Source of the DNA: Ilumatobacteraceae bacterium
GTDB taxonomy: Bacteria > Actinomycetota > Acidimicrobiia > Acidimicrobiales > Ilumatobacteraceae
Reading direction: 5' to 3'
DNA: 54,840 bases
Assembly (NCBI GenBank): GCA_017859395.1
Contig: JAFMNE010000008.1
Location: 1 to 54,840 of the forward strand
The position numbers and the translations under genes were made by a program. Numbering within the stretch: the first letter of the stretch is position 1; every line of letters begins with the position of its first letter. Below, in pieces: positions 8,404 through 16,996 of the stretch. The notes under the pieces are model-generated. The model saw nothing but the letters and a program-made list of their open reading frames with translations. It ran no database searches and was not told the DNA's origin.

Positions 8404-9435
8404 GTGAGGGGTAATCCGCTCGGCCTCGGCCGCGACCTCGCGATTGACCTCGGAACTGCGAACACGTTGATCTATGCCCGCGGCGTCGGAGTGGTGCTCG
8501 ACGAACCCTCCGTCGTGGCGATAAATGTCAACGACGGCCGTCCGGTGGCCGTCGGCACGGAAGCCAAGCGAATGATGGGGCGCACGCCGAACCACATTCG
8601 TGCGATCCGACCACTGAAAGACGGTGTGATCGCCGACTTTGAGGTGTGCGAGAAGATGCTGCGCTACTTCATCCAGAAAGTGCACGCATCGCGGTGGTCA
8701 AAGCCGCGGATGATCATCTGCGTGCCCTCGGGAATTACCGGGGTGGAGCAGCGTGCTGTGCAAGACGCCGCTGAATATGCCGGTGCGCGAAAGCCGGTGC
8801 ACATCATCGAAGAACCGATGGCTGCGGCGATCGGTGCGGACCTCCCGGTACATGCCCCGAGCGGGAACATGATTGTTGATATCGGTGGCGGCACAACTGA
8901 AGTAGCGGTGATTTCCCTCGGCGGCATCGTGACCGCGCAGTCGGTTCGCGTGGCCGGTGACGAGCTTGACGATGCCGTCGTGCAATACGTGAAGAAAGAG
9001 TTCTCCCTCGCGATCGGGGACCGGACGGCAGAGGAGATCAAGGTGCAGATGGGCTCCGCGTGGCCGCTCTCCGAAGAACTCACTGCTGACATCCGTGGAC
9101 GCGACCTGATCTCTGGTCTTCCTCGCACGATTCAACTCAGCACCGAACATGTGCGCGAAGCGCTTGCGGAACCGGTAAGCGCCATTGTCGATGCGGTGAA
9201 GACCGCCCTTGACCGCACGCCACCCGAGTTGGCGGCCGACATCATGGAGGACGGCATCATGGTCACCGGTGGTGGTGCGCTGCTGCGCGGCCTAGCCGAT
9301 CGGTTGGCTCATGAAACCGGCATGCCGATTCGCATTGCGGATGAGCCCCTGTTCTCGGTCGCCATCGGTTCAGGGCGAGCGCTCGAGAACATCGATGCGA
9401 TGCGTGGTCTGATGTCTCTGGGCGGCGACATCTAA
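8404..9435 (+). CDS. mreB: rod shape-determining protein MreB
   Basis: Bacterial actin that organises the elongasome at the membrane. The phosphate-1 motif IDLGTANT is near residues 15-22, phosphate-2 DIGGGTTE near 160, and adenosine-binding VTGGGALLRGL near 290. Length 343. The frame is open from 8377, but a GGAGG Shine-Dalgarno (8394-8398) five bases before GTG 8404 decides the start. The N-terminus NPLGLGRD could act as a short amphipathic anchor. It heads the mreB-mreC-mreD-mrdA-rodA cluster, which implies lateral-wall growth. Confidence 0.96.
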   Translation: MRGNPLGLGRDLAIDLGTANTLIYARGVGVVLDEPSVVAINVNDGRPVAVGTEAKRMMGRTPNHIRAIRPLKDGVIADFEVCEKMLRYFIQKVHASRWSKPRMIICVPSGITGVEQRAVQDAAEYAGARKPVHIIEEPMAAAIGADLPVHAPSGNMIVDIGGGTTEVAVISLGGIVTAQSVRVAGDELDDAVVQYVKKEFSLAIGDRTAEEIKVQMGSAWPLSEELTADIRGRDLISGLPRTIQLSTEHVREALAEPVSAIVDAVKTALDRTPPELAADIMEDGIMVTGGGALLRGLADRLAHETGMPIRIADEPLFSVAIGSGRALENIDAMRGLMSLGGDI

Positions 9436-9441
9436 GTCGGC

Positions 9442-10347
9442 ATGGCGCTGTACTCGCCCGGACGTCGCCGGGCCATCATCTTGTTGGCGGTCACGTCGGT
9501 GTTGCTGCTCACCCTCGATCTACGTGGGAACCGCCTGTTCGACGCGGTGCGCTCGGCAGCCGGTGCAGTTGCCGACCCATTTCAGACGGCTGCTGACGTC
9601 GTTACCTCGCCGATCAGTCGTGCAGTGCGCAGTTACCGCGATTACGACGACCTGCTTGCGGAAGTCACCGATCTCCGATCGCAGGTCGAGGCGCAGCGTG
9701 CCGCCGAGATCGCAGCTCAGAACGCCATCATCGAGAATCAGGACCTTTTGGCACTCGAAGGTTTGGAGAGTGTGGCCTCATATGACTCGGTGACGGCGCG
9801 TCTCGTCGGGCAATCGCCAACGAACTTCGACCAGCAAGTTGAGATCGACCGCGGCTCGGTGCACGGCATCCGGGTGGGAATGGCCGCCACCGGAACCGGC
9901 GTTGGGCTGGTGGGCAAGGTCACGCGGGTGTCACCACAGTCGAGCGTGATCATGCTGGTCACCGACCCGTCGTACGCAGTTCCGGTGAAGATCATCGCTG
10001 GTAACGATGAGGTTGGGGGCAGCACAATCGATGCAGACACGGCGGTGCCGGAGGTCATCCGTGAAACCGGCGTGCTCCGCGGGCGGGGCGACGATCGGCT
10101 GCCGCGGGTGAGCTTTGTCGCCGGCTCCGCCGGATTTGGTCGTATCAGCGCCGGCGACACGGTGTTCACCGCAGGTGGTTCCACATCGCTCGCACCACCG
10201 AATATTCCAGTCGGGACAGTCGCGAATGTCATCACGAGGCCGGGCACAGCCGGTCAAGAAGTGGAGGTTGAACTGGTCTCCGACCTCGAACGACTGCAGT
10301 TCGTCAGGATTATCTTGTATCAACCGCCGACGGAGTTGGCCGAGTGA
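9442..10347 (+). CDS. mreC: rod shape-determining protein MreC
   Basis: Bitopic periplasmic scaffold that links MreB/MreD to PBP2. There is one membrane helix at about residues 10-27 after a basic start, a coiled coil at about 64-100 (YDDLLAEVTDLRSQVEAQ), then two beta-barrel domains with VEIDRGSVHGIRVGM and the closing RLQFVRII. Length 301. Start ATG is 6 bases after the mreB stop. The stop overlaps mreD as GTGA. Confidence 0.93.
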   Translation: MALYSPGRRRAIILLAVTSVLLLTLDLRGNRLFDAVRSAAGAVADPFQTAADVVTSPISRAVRSYRDYDDLLAEVTDLRSQVEAQRAAEIAAQNAIIENQDLLALEGLESVASYDSVTARLVGQSPTNFDQQVEIDRGSVHGIRVGMAATGTGVGLVGKVTRVSPQSSVIMLVTDPSYAVPVKIIAGNDEVGGSTIDADTAVPEVIRETGVLRGRGDDRLPRVSFVAGSAGFGRISAGDTVFTAGGSTSLAPPNIPVGTVANVITRPGTAGQEVEVELVSDLERLQFVRIILYQPPTELAE

Positions 10348-10874
10348 TTAACGCGCTGCGGCATGGGTGGCTGCCTCGTGTGGTGTTGATCGGGTTCGTT
10401 CTCGTCGCCGTGCAGACCACATTGGCCGCTGATATGCGACCGTTCGGTGTGTCGGTGCAGGTGGTGTTGGCCTTCGCTGCCGCTGTAGGTGCCGCTAGCG
10501 ACGCGGACCGCGGTGCTGCAGCCGGCTTCGTTCTCGGCTTGCTGTACGACCTAGTCATCGGTACACCTGTTGGGGCGACCGCATTGACGATGGCGATGGC
10601 GGGTCATGTTGCCGGGCTCGGCCGCCGCTTTCGTGTGGAGCCGGTGTGGTGGATTCTCGCCGCGTTCACAGCGGGTGGAGCGTTGGTAGGGGAAGGGCTT
10701 GTGCCGGTTGTGCGCGTGTTCATCGGCGAAGCAGACCCTGTGGGTTGGCGGATTGCGGCGGTATTGCCGACGGTAACGGTGGCTGCCGCGTTGCTGTCAC
10801 CGGTGATGGTTCCGGTTGCGCGGTGGGCGTTGTCGGTGCGCGAGAGCGAACTCAAGGTGCCGGGTGATGCCTGA
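10344..10874 (+). CDS. mreD: rod shape-determining protein MreD
   Basis: Small polytopic membrane partner of MreC, 176 residues with about five hydrophobic segments; GFVLGLLYDLVIGTPVGATAL is the characteristic region of the family. It begins with GTG inside the mreC stop (GTGA overlap). A last cytoplasmic stretch RESELKVPGDA follows the final helix. 29 bases then separate it from the PBP2 gene. Confidence 0.88.
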   Translation: MINALRHGWLPRVVLIGFVLVAVQTTLAADMRPFGVSVQVVLAFAAAVGAASDADRGAAAGFVLGLLYDLVIGTPVGATALTMAMAGHVAGLGRRFRVEPVWWILAAFTAGGALVGEGLVPVVRVFIGEADPVGWRIAAVLPTVTVAAALLSPVMVPVARWALSVRESELKVPGDA

Positions 10875-10891
10875 CACGCCGTTCGATACGG

Positions 10892-10897
10892 CACAAT
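10892..10897 (+). promoter_or_regulatory. possible -10 box CACAAT upstream of mrdA
   Basis: CACAAT ends 6 bases before the ATG at 10904, suggesting an internal leaderless promoter in the mre cluster. Confidence 0.4.
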
Positions 10898-10903
10898 CGT
10901 GTT

Positions 10904-13120
10904 ATGTCCGGTGACCGACGAGCCATCCGGCTTGGCATCTTGGCCACGGTGGCCGTGATTCTTGTGTCACTGCTCGGCGTCCGGCTCTGGTTCTTGCAGA
11001 CCGTGCGAGCTGAGGAGCTGCAGGAGCGTGTCGACCGGTCAAAGACCCGCGTGGTCCAACTGGCGCCTGAGCGGGGACGCATATTTGACGCCGACGGTCG
11101 CATCCTCGCCGACAACCGGCGCATCCTGACCGTTGCCATCGACTGGAACTATCTGCAGCGCCGCAGCGAGCGCACCGAACTGTTCCGACGCTTGGAGGGA
11201 TGGGTCGGGGTGCCGGCCTCGGAAATGGAAGACCGCTACACCTCCGGGTACTACTCACCATTCCTGCCGCTACCCATCGCCGAGGATGTCGACGAGCAGA
11301 CGGCGATCGCCCTCCTCGAGCGCGTGGAGGACCTTTCCGGGGTGGAGATCGTCAACGGATGGGAACGCGTGTACCCCTATGCGCCACACGCCGCCCATGT
11401 CGTTGGCTACATGGGGGCCATTACCGCCGAGCAACTGGAGACGTACCTAACACGCGGCTACCTCCGTAACGAGCGGGTTGGCCAGTTCGGTGCGGAACGT
11501 TCCCTTGAGGAGATACTGCATGGCACGTGGGGGTATCGCGTTCTCGAAGTAGATGCCAGCAATCGTCCCGTGCGAGTGGTGGAAGAGGTTCCGCCGATCA
11601 ACGGGCACGACGTTCAACTCACCATCGACCTGGATGTGCAGGTGTACATCGAGCAGGCGCTGCAGACGTCGTTGGTGTCGCGACGCACCCAGTACACGTC
11701 CAATCCACTTGTGCGCCAACCCGACGGAACGCTGGGGCTGTTGGATCCTGACGAGCCTGAGCGTGTGCCGTATAAGGCGCCAGCAGGGGCAGCTCTGGTT
11801 ATGCGGTACGACACCGGTGACGTCGTCGCGATGGCGAGTTATCCCACCTTTGACAACCGCTGGTTCGAAGCTGATCTGACGGGAACGAAGTTCCGTCAGG
11901 TCTTTCCCTCGACTAAGCCCGATGGGTCACCGATTGATCCGGATGAATCGATTCTCGTGAATCGCGCAATCCAAGGGCGGTACAACCTCGGATCAACCTT
12001 CAAGCCGTTCACGGCGTACGCGGCGCTCACCACCGACCTGATCACCTCTGATGAACTCTTCACCGACACCGGGTACTACGAGTTGTATTCGGTGAACCCC
12101 GCACGGTGTGACGCAGGGTTGGTGCGGTGTAGTTACAAAAACGCCCTCTGTGGGACTGGCGCGCCGTGCGTGTACGGCGATGTCGATGTTGAAGATGCAC
12201 TTGCGGTGTCGTCGGACGCCTTCTTCTATCGCATCGGCGAGGACATTCTGGTGGAGAATGGTGGGGCGCCGGTCTTTCAGGAACAGGTGGGATTGTTCGG
12301 TTTTGGCGCCGACACCGGGATCGAACTTCCATTCGAATTTGATGGCACGGTGCCCGACCGTGAACTCAAGCGCATCTACGCCGAGCGTGGCGTCATCAGC
12401 GAGGATGAAGGACGAGGCTTTTACGTCGGTGACAGCATTCAGATGGCGATCGGTCAGGGCCTGTTGTCGGCGACGCCGCTGCAACTCGCAAACGGGTATG
12501 CCACCTTGGCCAATGGGGGCACGGTGCTGCAGCCAACGATTATTGACCGGATTTGGGAGCCCGGCACCCCGGATGGGTCCGTCGGATATGCCGATCTACG
12601 CCGTGGGGCGGTGGACACGGAAAGTTCGGCCCCGACGATCCTGCGCACTATCCCGATGGACCCTGAGGTGCGCGACCCGATTATCGCTGGGTTGACACGG
12701 GTGGTGACCACCGGCGCGGGCACCCCGGGTACCGATATTCCGTATCACTCCACAACCGGCGAAAAACTGTTCTACGACTATCCAGATGATGCGATCCCGT
12801 TGGCCGGCAAGACCGGCACTGCTCAGGGGGCAGGCAACTACCCATGGAATGACTCCTCGGCGTTCGCTGGGTTTTCCCTCGACCCGGCAGATCCGTACGT
12901 CGTGAGCGCCTACTTGGAAAAAGCCGGGTATGGCTCGATTGCTGCGGGCCCGGTGGTGAAGTGCACATTCATGATGTTGTCTGGCTCGATTGCTACTGAA
13001 CCGGTGGCCGTGTCAGAACCTCTGGACGAGTCCATGGCGGTCGCAGCCCGTGACGAGTACCTCGATGACGTGGCGTGCTTCAACCGGCGCGGAACCGGAA
13101 CGATCGGGCTGATCGAGTGA
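10904..13120 (+). CDS. mrdA: penicillin-binding protein 2 (elongasome transpeptidase)
   Basis: Class B PBP that cross-links peptidoglycan with RodA. One N-terminal membrane helix (about 9-29), a dimerisation/pedestal domain with PERGRIFDADGRILADN, then the transpeptidase: active Ser364 in STFK (364-367), SSD about 70 residues later as the SxN equivalent, and KTG at 636-638. Length 738 is rather long; an insertion between pedestal and active Ser (ending VNRAIQGRYNLG) carries most of the excess. Fourteen bases separate it from rodA. Confidence 0.94.
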   Translation: MSGDRRAIRLGILATVAVILVSLLGVRLWFLQTVRAEELQERVDRSKTRVVQLAPERGRIFDADGRILADNRRILTVAIDWNYLQRRSERTELFRRLEGWVGVPASEMEDRYTSGYYSPFLPLPIAEDVDEQTAIALLERVEDLSGVEIVNGWERVYPYAPHAAHVVGYMGAITAEQLETYLTRGYLRNERVGQFGAERSLEEILHGTWGYRVLEVDASNRPVRVVEEVPPINGHDVQLTIDLDVQVYIEQALQTSLVSRRTQYTSNPLVRQPDGTLGLLDPDEPERVPYKAPAGAALVMRYDTGDVVAMASYPTFDNRWFEADLTGTKFRQVFPSTKPDGSPIDPDESILVNRAIQGRYNLGSTFKPFTAYAALTTDLITSDELFTDTGYYELYSVNPARCDAGLVRCSYKNALCGTGAPCVYGDVDVEDALAVSSDAFFYRIGEDILVENGGAPVFQEQVGLFGFGADTGIELPFEFDGTVPDRELKRIYAERGVISEDEGRGFYVGDSIQMAIGQGLLSATPLQLANGYATLANGGTVLQPTIIDRIWEPGTPDGSVGYADLRRGAVDTESSAPTILRTIPMDPEVRDPIIAGLTRVVTTGAGTPGTDIPYHSTTGEKLFYDYPDDAIPLAGKTGTAQGAGNYPWNDSSAFAGFSLDPADPYVVSAYLEKAGYGSIAAGPVVKCTFMMLSGSIATEPVAVSEPLDESMAVAARDEYLDDVACFNRRGTGTIGLIE

Positions 13121-13133
13121 ACGGGCGGCGACG

Positions 13134-14297
13134 ATGGCGATGACATTTCTCAGTCGGCGCCCCGACAGCGGCCTCGGCAACATCCGGTCATCTCCGGGCG
13201 ATCCGAGCCGCAATATTGATTGGGTTCTGCTCGGGGTGCAGGCCATCTTGATGGTCATCGGGTGTTTTGTCGTGTTCTCAGCATCGCGCACCCGGATTCC
13301 CGGCGATCCGTACGCTTTCGCCAACAGGCAGGTGGTCTTCGCGATCGTTGGGGCAGTCGCGATGGTGGTTGTCATGTCGATCGACTACGAACGACTGCGC
13401 GAGCGAGCCCTCGGGTTGTACTCCGCAACGATTGCGCTGCTGCTCCTGCTCATCTTGCTCGGCCTTGCGCGCGGCCAAGACCGCATTTCGTTCGACTTCG
13501 GTCCGTTCAACCTGCAGCCCGCCGAACTCGCGAAGTTCACGACGCTGCTGCTGTTGGCGGCATATCTGGCAGAAGGGCGCAGTGACGAGGTGACTTACGC
13601 GCGCTTCCTCGGTGGTCTTGTGCTGGTGGGGATTCCCACGGTGCTCATCGTGGCTCAGCCCGACCTCGGGTCAGCGTCGGTGCTGGTCTCACTCGCCATG
13701 GGCACGTTGTTGGTGGCCGGTGCGCGCCCGAAGTACATCGCGGCGGTGAGCGTGCTGTCGTTGATGACGGTGGTGGCAGCGTTCGTGGGGCAATTGGTGA
13801 ACCGTTACCAGGTGCAACGCTTGCAGGTCTTTCTTGATCAAGAGACCACCGACCCCACCCTGCAAGACGCCGTCTACCAGGTGCGTAATGCAATCCGGGC
13901 CGTAGGCACTGGGGGAGTGTGGGGCAAGGGATGGCTCGAGGGCCCTCTCACCAACGGGCGTGACATTCCCGTGATGTGGGCCGATTTCCCATTTGCTGCG
14001 GTGGCCGAACAGTTCGGCATGGCCGGTTGCGCTGTCCTACTCGCCCTGTTCTGTGTGGCGTTGGTGCGCATCTGGCGAATCGCCAGCCTGTCGAAAGATC
14101 TGCTCGGTACGTACATCGCGGCTGGGGTGTTCACCATGTTGCTGTGGCAGGTGTTCCAGAACGTCGGCATGACGCTCGGCATCACGCCGGTGACCGGATT
14201 GCCAATGCCCTTTATTTCCTATGGTGGGTCCTCGCTCATCGTGTACTGCGCGCTCTTCGGACTTGTGCAGAGCGTGCATATGCGCCGTATGCGCTGA
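13134..14297 (+). CDS. rodA: rod shape-determining glycosyltransferase RodA
   Basis: SEDS-family peptidoglycan polymerase, partner of the preceding PBP2. It is polytopic with about ten membrane helices after a 25-residue cytoplasmic start. Family signatures present are FNLQPAELAKF, QPDLGSASV, PVMWADFPFAAVAEQFG and the C-terminal GLPMPFISYGGSSL. The Asp in the VMWADF loop is the expected catalytic region. Length 387. Two ATGs, 13134 and 13140, are both possible starts. Confidence 0.95.
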   Translation: MAMTFLSRRPDSGLGNIRSSPGDPSRNIDWVLLGVQAILMVIGCFVVFSASRTRIPGDPYAFANRQVVFAIVGAVAMVVVMSIDYERLRERALGLYSATIALLLLLILLGLARGQDRISFDFGPFNLQPAELAKFTTLLLLAAYLAEGRSDEVTYARFLGGLVLVGIPTVLIVAQPDLGSASVLVSLAMGTLLVAGARPKYIAAVSVLSLMTVVAAFVGQLVNRYQVQRLQVFLDQETTDPTLQDAVYQVRNAIRAVGTGGVWGKGWLEGPLTNGRDIPVMWADFPFAAVAEQFGMAGCAVLLALFCVALVRIWRIASLSKDLLGTYIAAGVFTMLLWQVFQNVGMTLGITPVTGLPMPFISYGGSSLIVYCALFGLVQSVHMRRMR

Positions 14298-14349
14298 GCT
14301 CTCGCCCAGTTGTGTACGGGCGGTCACGGTGTGCGACGTTGCTGGCGGG

Positions 14350-14355
14350 TAACAT
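14350..14355 (+). promoter_or_regulatory. -10 box TAACAT before small ORF and RNase E/G
   Basis: TAACAT ends 9 bases before ATG 14365 in the only sizeable gap after rodA. It is the best candidate promoter for the rng-rplU-rpmA group. Confidence 0.4.
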
Positions 14356-14364
14356 AGGCGGGTC

Positions 14365-14613
14365 ATGTTCGTCGCGCTCCTCGTCCTTGTCGCGGGTTTG
14401 AGTGTCGCGGGCATCACCAAATTCATCACACCCCCGCGTGCTGTGGGCCCCGACGACGTGGCCCCCGCGGAGGTCCGCCGCCAGACGTGCGGCCGCACAC
14501 TGAAGGATTCCACCGATGGACGATCGAACTCTCCCCTCCGAGAGCACCGGGGCGACCCCCGGAGCCTCTGCCTCTTCCGCCGACAACTCGTCGTCGCCCT
14601 CATCACCCACTGA
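14365..14613 (+). CDS. possible small membrane protein upstream of RNase E/G
   Basis: Small frame of 82 codons starting at an ATG just after a -10-like box. Residues 1-20 form one hydrophobic helix, followed by a polar stretch. Third codon positions in the first 50 codons are strongly G or C, as in the real genes here, which favours coding. The last 98 bases overlap the start of rng in another frame, so the distal part may be non-functional, or translation may run into rng and couple the two. I recognise no family. It could instead be an upstream regulatory frame or chance. Confidence 0.35.
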   Translation: MFVALLVLVAGLSVAGITKFITPPRAVGPDDVAPAEVRRQTCGRTLKDSTDGRSNSPLREHRGDPRSLCLFRRQLVVALITH

Positions 14614-16294
14614 CGGCGGCGCGAATCGCCGCCGCCGGCGTGGGTCCCGTGGGGGGCAGGGCCGCCAACGTTCTGCTTCGCCAGCGTCTGATGGCGCCAC
14701 CGGTGACTCATCGGCTGCGCCGCCGGCACCTCGCATTGGCGACACCATGCCCATCCCAACGGTGCCGCCGCCCGGGCCGGCACGGCAATCTGACGCACCT
14801 TCAGCGGGGGCGGGCGCCGGTGGAGGTCAGTCGAAATCTTCGCGCAACCGTCGTCGTCGCTCGCGCGGTGGCGGTGGTGGTGGCTCCGGTGGTGCTGCAG
14901 GTCAACAGCAACAAGGTGCGAAGAATGGTTCCTCTTCCAGCCGTCGACGGCAGCGTGGCGGCCAGAACCAGGAGTTGACCCCAGAGACCCTTGAGCGTCG
15001 GCGTGGGCGGGAGCGTGACGGCAAGCCGCTCGGTCGGTATGTGATGTGTGTGCAGGTGCGCGACGGCATCACCCAGGTGGGCGTTCTTGAGGGACGCAAC
15101 TTGATCGAGCACTACGTGTCACGTCCAGCCGATGATGTTTCACAAATTCACGGCAACATCTATCTCGGGCGCGTGCAAAACGTGTTGCCCGGTATGGAGG
15201 CGGCGTTTGTTGATATCGCGACGCCGAAGAATGCGGTGCTGTATCGCGGTGACGTGCAGTTCGATCCCGATGATGTCGACAGCGGCGGTGAGGCGCGAAT
15301 CGAAGAGATACTCAAGAACAAACAGATGATTCTGTGTCAGGTGACGAAGAACCCGATTGGGGCCAAGGGGGCGCGCCTCACCCAAGAGGTGTCGTTGCCG
15401 GGTCGATTTGTGGTTCTTATCCCGAACTCCTCAACCTATGGGATTTCCAAGCGCCTGCCCGACGATGTCCGTCGACGTCTGCGATCGATCCTCGATCGGG
15501 TCAAGCCAGACCAGCACGGTCTCATTGTGCGCACGGCGGCTGAACATGCGACCGAGGCCGAACTCACTGCCGATATGGAGCTCTTGCTCGCCGAGTGGGC
15601 CAGAATTGAAGCGCGTGCGTCGGAAGCAAAACGTCCGGCTTTGCTGCATCGCGAACCAGAGTTGGCGGTGCGCGTGATCCGCGAGGAATTTAATGCCGAT
15701 TATCGGCGTGTCGTGATCGACGATGAGCGTCTGTACAACGACGTCCGCGAGTACGTCGGGGCGTTTAATCCAGAACTCGTTGATCGCATCGAGTTCTACA
15801 ACCGTGCGACAGAGCAACTGTCGCTCTTCGAGGAGTACCACATTCACGAACAGGTCCATAAGGCGCTCGATCGCAAGGTATGGCTCCCATCTGGTGGGTC
15901 GTTGATCATCGAGCACACCGAGGCCCTCACGGTGATTGACGTGAACACCGGAAAGAATGTGGGCAAGGACAATCTCGAAGCGACAGTGTTTGCGAACAAC
16001 TTGGAGGCGGCAGCCGAAATCGCGCATCAGTTACGCCTTCGCGATATCGGTGGCATCATCGTGATCGATTTCATCGACATGGAGATCAAGCAGAACCGCG
16101 CTGCGGTTGTCGATGCATTCCGTGAGGCGTTGTCGCGGGATAAGACCCGCACCCAGGTGTTCGATATCTCTGAACTTGGCCTTGTGGAGATGACGCGCAA
16201 ACGCATCGGGGAGGGGCTCCTCACCGAGTTTTCCACCGAGTGCCCAGACTGCGCAGGGCGCGGTCTCATCGTTGATCACGGCCTGCTCAACTGA
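14516..16294 (+). CDS. rng: ribonuclease E/G family protein
   Basis: Endoribonuclease of mRNA decay and rRNA processing, 592 residues. Residues 1-150 are low complexity: Ser/Pro/Gly stretches with Arg-rich patches (NRRRRRG, NRRRRSRGG) and a Gln run, likely an RNA-binding disordered arm. From about 175 the catalytic core begins: S1 domain (HGNIYLGRVQNVLPGMEAAFVDI), the 5'-sensor region, and the DNase I-like domain with catalytic Asp in TVIDVNTGKN and in IIVIDFIDM. The zinc-link motif CPDCAGRG lies near the end. It stops soon after the zinc link and so lacks a C-terminal degradosome arm; the disordered arm is N-terminal, as is common in actinobacteria. The start is uncertain because the N-terminus is not conserved. 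Confidence 0.92.
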   Translation: MDDRTLPSESTGATPGASASSADNSSSPSSPTDGGANRRRRRGSRGGQGRQRSASPASDGATGDSSAAPPAPRIGDTMPIPTVPPPGPARQSDAPSAGAGAGGGQSKSSRNRRRRSRGGGGGGSGGAAGQQQQGAKNGSSSSRRRQRGGQNQELTPETLERRRGRERDGKPLGRYVMCVQVRDGITQVGVLEGRNLIEHYVSRPADDVSQIHGNIYLGRVQNVLPGMEAAFVDIATPKNAVLYRGDVQFDPDDVDSGGEARIEEILKNKQMILCQVTKNPIGAKGARLTQEVSLPGRFVVLIPNSSTYGISKRLPDDVRRRLRSILDRVKPDQHGLIVRTAAEHATEAELTADMELLLAEWARIEARASEAKRPALLHREPELAVRVIREEFNADYRRVVIDDERLYNDVREYVGAFNPELVDRIEFYNRATEQLSLFEEYHIHEQVHKALDRKVWLPSGGSLIIEHTEALTVIDVNTGKNVGKDNLEATVFANNLEAAAEIAHQLRLRDIGGIIVIDFIDMEIKQNRAAVVDAFREALSRDKTRTQVFDISELGLVEMTRKRIGEGLLTEFSTECPDCAGRGLIVDHGLLN

Positions 16295-16357
16295 GCGCCG
16301 GCATATCGCAGATGACAGTTGATGCATGCCGATGGCGGCGATAGCGTCCGGATAGTT

Positions 16358-16663
16358 ATGTACGCAGTGATCGCCACAGGTGGAAAGCAAGAAAAGGTCG
16401 TCGAAGGGCAGCGGCTCCGTGTTGAGCTGCTCGGTGTCGACGATGGCTCTGACGTGTCGTTCACGCCCGTTCTGGTCGTTGACGGCGACCGTGTGCTCAC
16501 CGGCTCCGACGCGGCTTTGGCCTCGGTGGCAGCCAAGGTTGTGGGTACGGAGCGTGGCGAGAAGATCGACGGGTTCACCTACAAGCGCCGCACGAATCAG
16601 CGACGCCGCTACGGACATCGTCAGAACTACAACGTGATCGAGATCACCTCGATCACCGCCTGA
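16358..16663 (+). CDS. rplU: 50S ribosomal protein L21
   Basis: Ribosomal protein of 101 residues. MYAVIATGGKQ at the start and the RRRYGHRQ segment near residue 85 are diagnostic. The ATG at 16358 matches the universal start MYA. A TAGCGT hexamer (16342-16347) lies 10 bases upstream and could supply a short-leader promoter. Fifteen bases separate it from rpmA, the usual partner. Confidence 0.97.
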   Translation: MYAVIATGGKQEKVVEGQRLRVELLGVDDGSDVSFTPVLVVDGDRVLTGSDAALASVAAKVVGTERGEKIDGFTYKRRTNQRRRYGHRQNYNVIEITSITA

Positions 16664-16678
16664 ACCGAGGAGTCAGAG

Positions 16679-16930
16679 ATGTCGAAGACCAAGGGCGGCG
16701 GTTCCACCCGGAACGGCCGCGACTCAAATGCACAGCGCCTCGGGGTGAAGGTGTTCGATGGCACCAAGATCACTGCCGGCACGATCATCGTGCGTCAGCG
16801 TGGTACGCGGTTCCATCCGGGCCGCAATGTGGGCATCGGTGGCGACGACACGTTGTTTGCCCTCGCCGACGGCTCGGTGAAGTTCGGCCAGCGTAAGGGC
16901 CGCAAAGTCGTCGATGTTGTCGACGCCTGA
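16679..16930 (+). CDS. rpmA: 50S ribosomal protein L27
   Basis: Ribosomal protein of 83 residues near the peptidyl transferase centre. The conserved [12 protein letters not shown] and QRGTRFHPG segments are present. The N-terminus starts MSKTKGGG, with no cleaved extension of the Firmicutes type. A GAGGAG Shine-Dalgarno precedes the ATG by about 7 bases, in contrast to the leaderless genes around. Confidence 0.97.
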   Translation: MSKTKGGGSTRNGRDSNAQRLGVKVFDGTKITAGTIIVRQRGTRFHPGRNVGIGGDDTLFALADGSVKFGQRKGRKVVDVVDA

Positions 16931-16996
16931 CCCCAACTGCACGTCTCGTCATTTTCTAGACCGCGTGTGCGCAGGCGGCTGCTAGCTGTTCATTCG

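Noticed and set aside
14487-14978. Arg/Pro-rich frame of 163 codons overlapping rng
   Set aside because: Composition is that of a shifted reading of the repetitive rng N-terminus; no start signal or recognisable domain.
16931-16996. Terminator hairpin after rpmA
   Set aside because: Only a 4-bp CCGC/GCGG stem with no following T-run; chance level in high-GC DNA.
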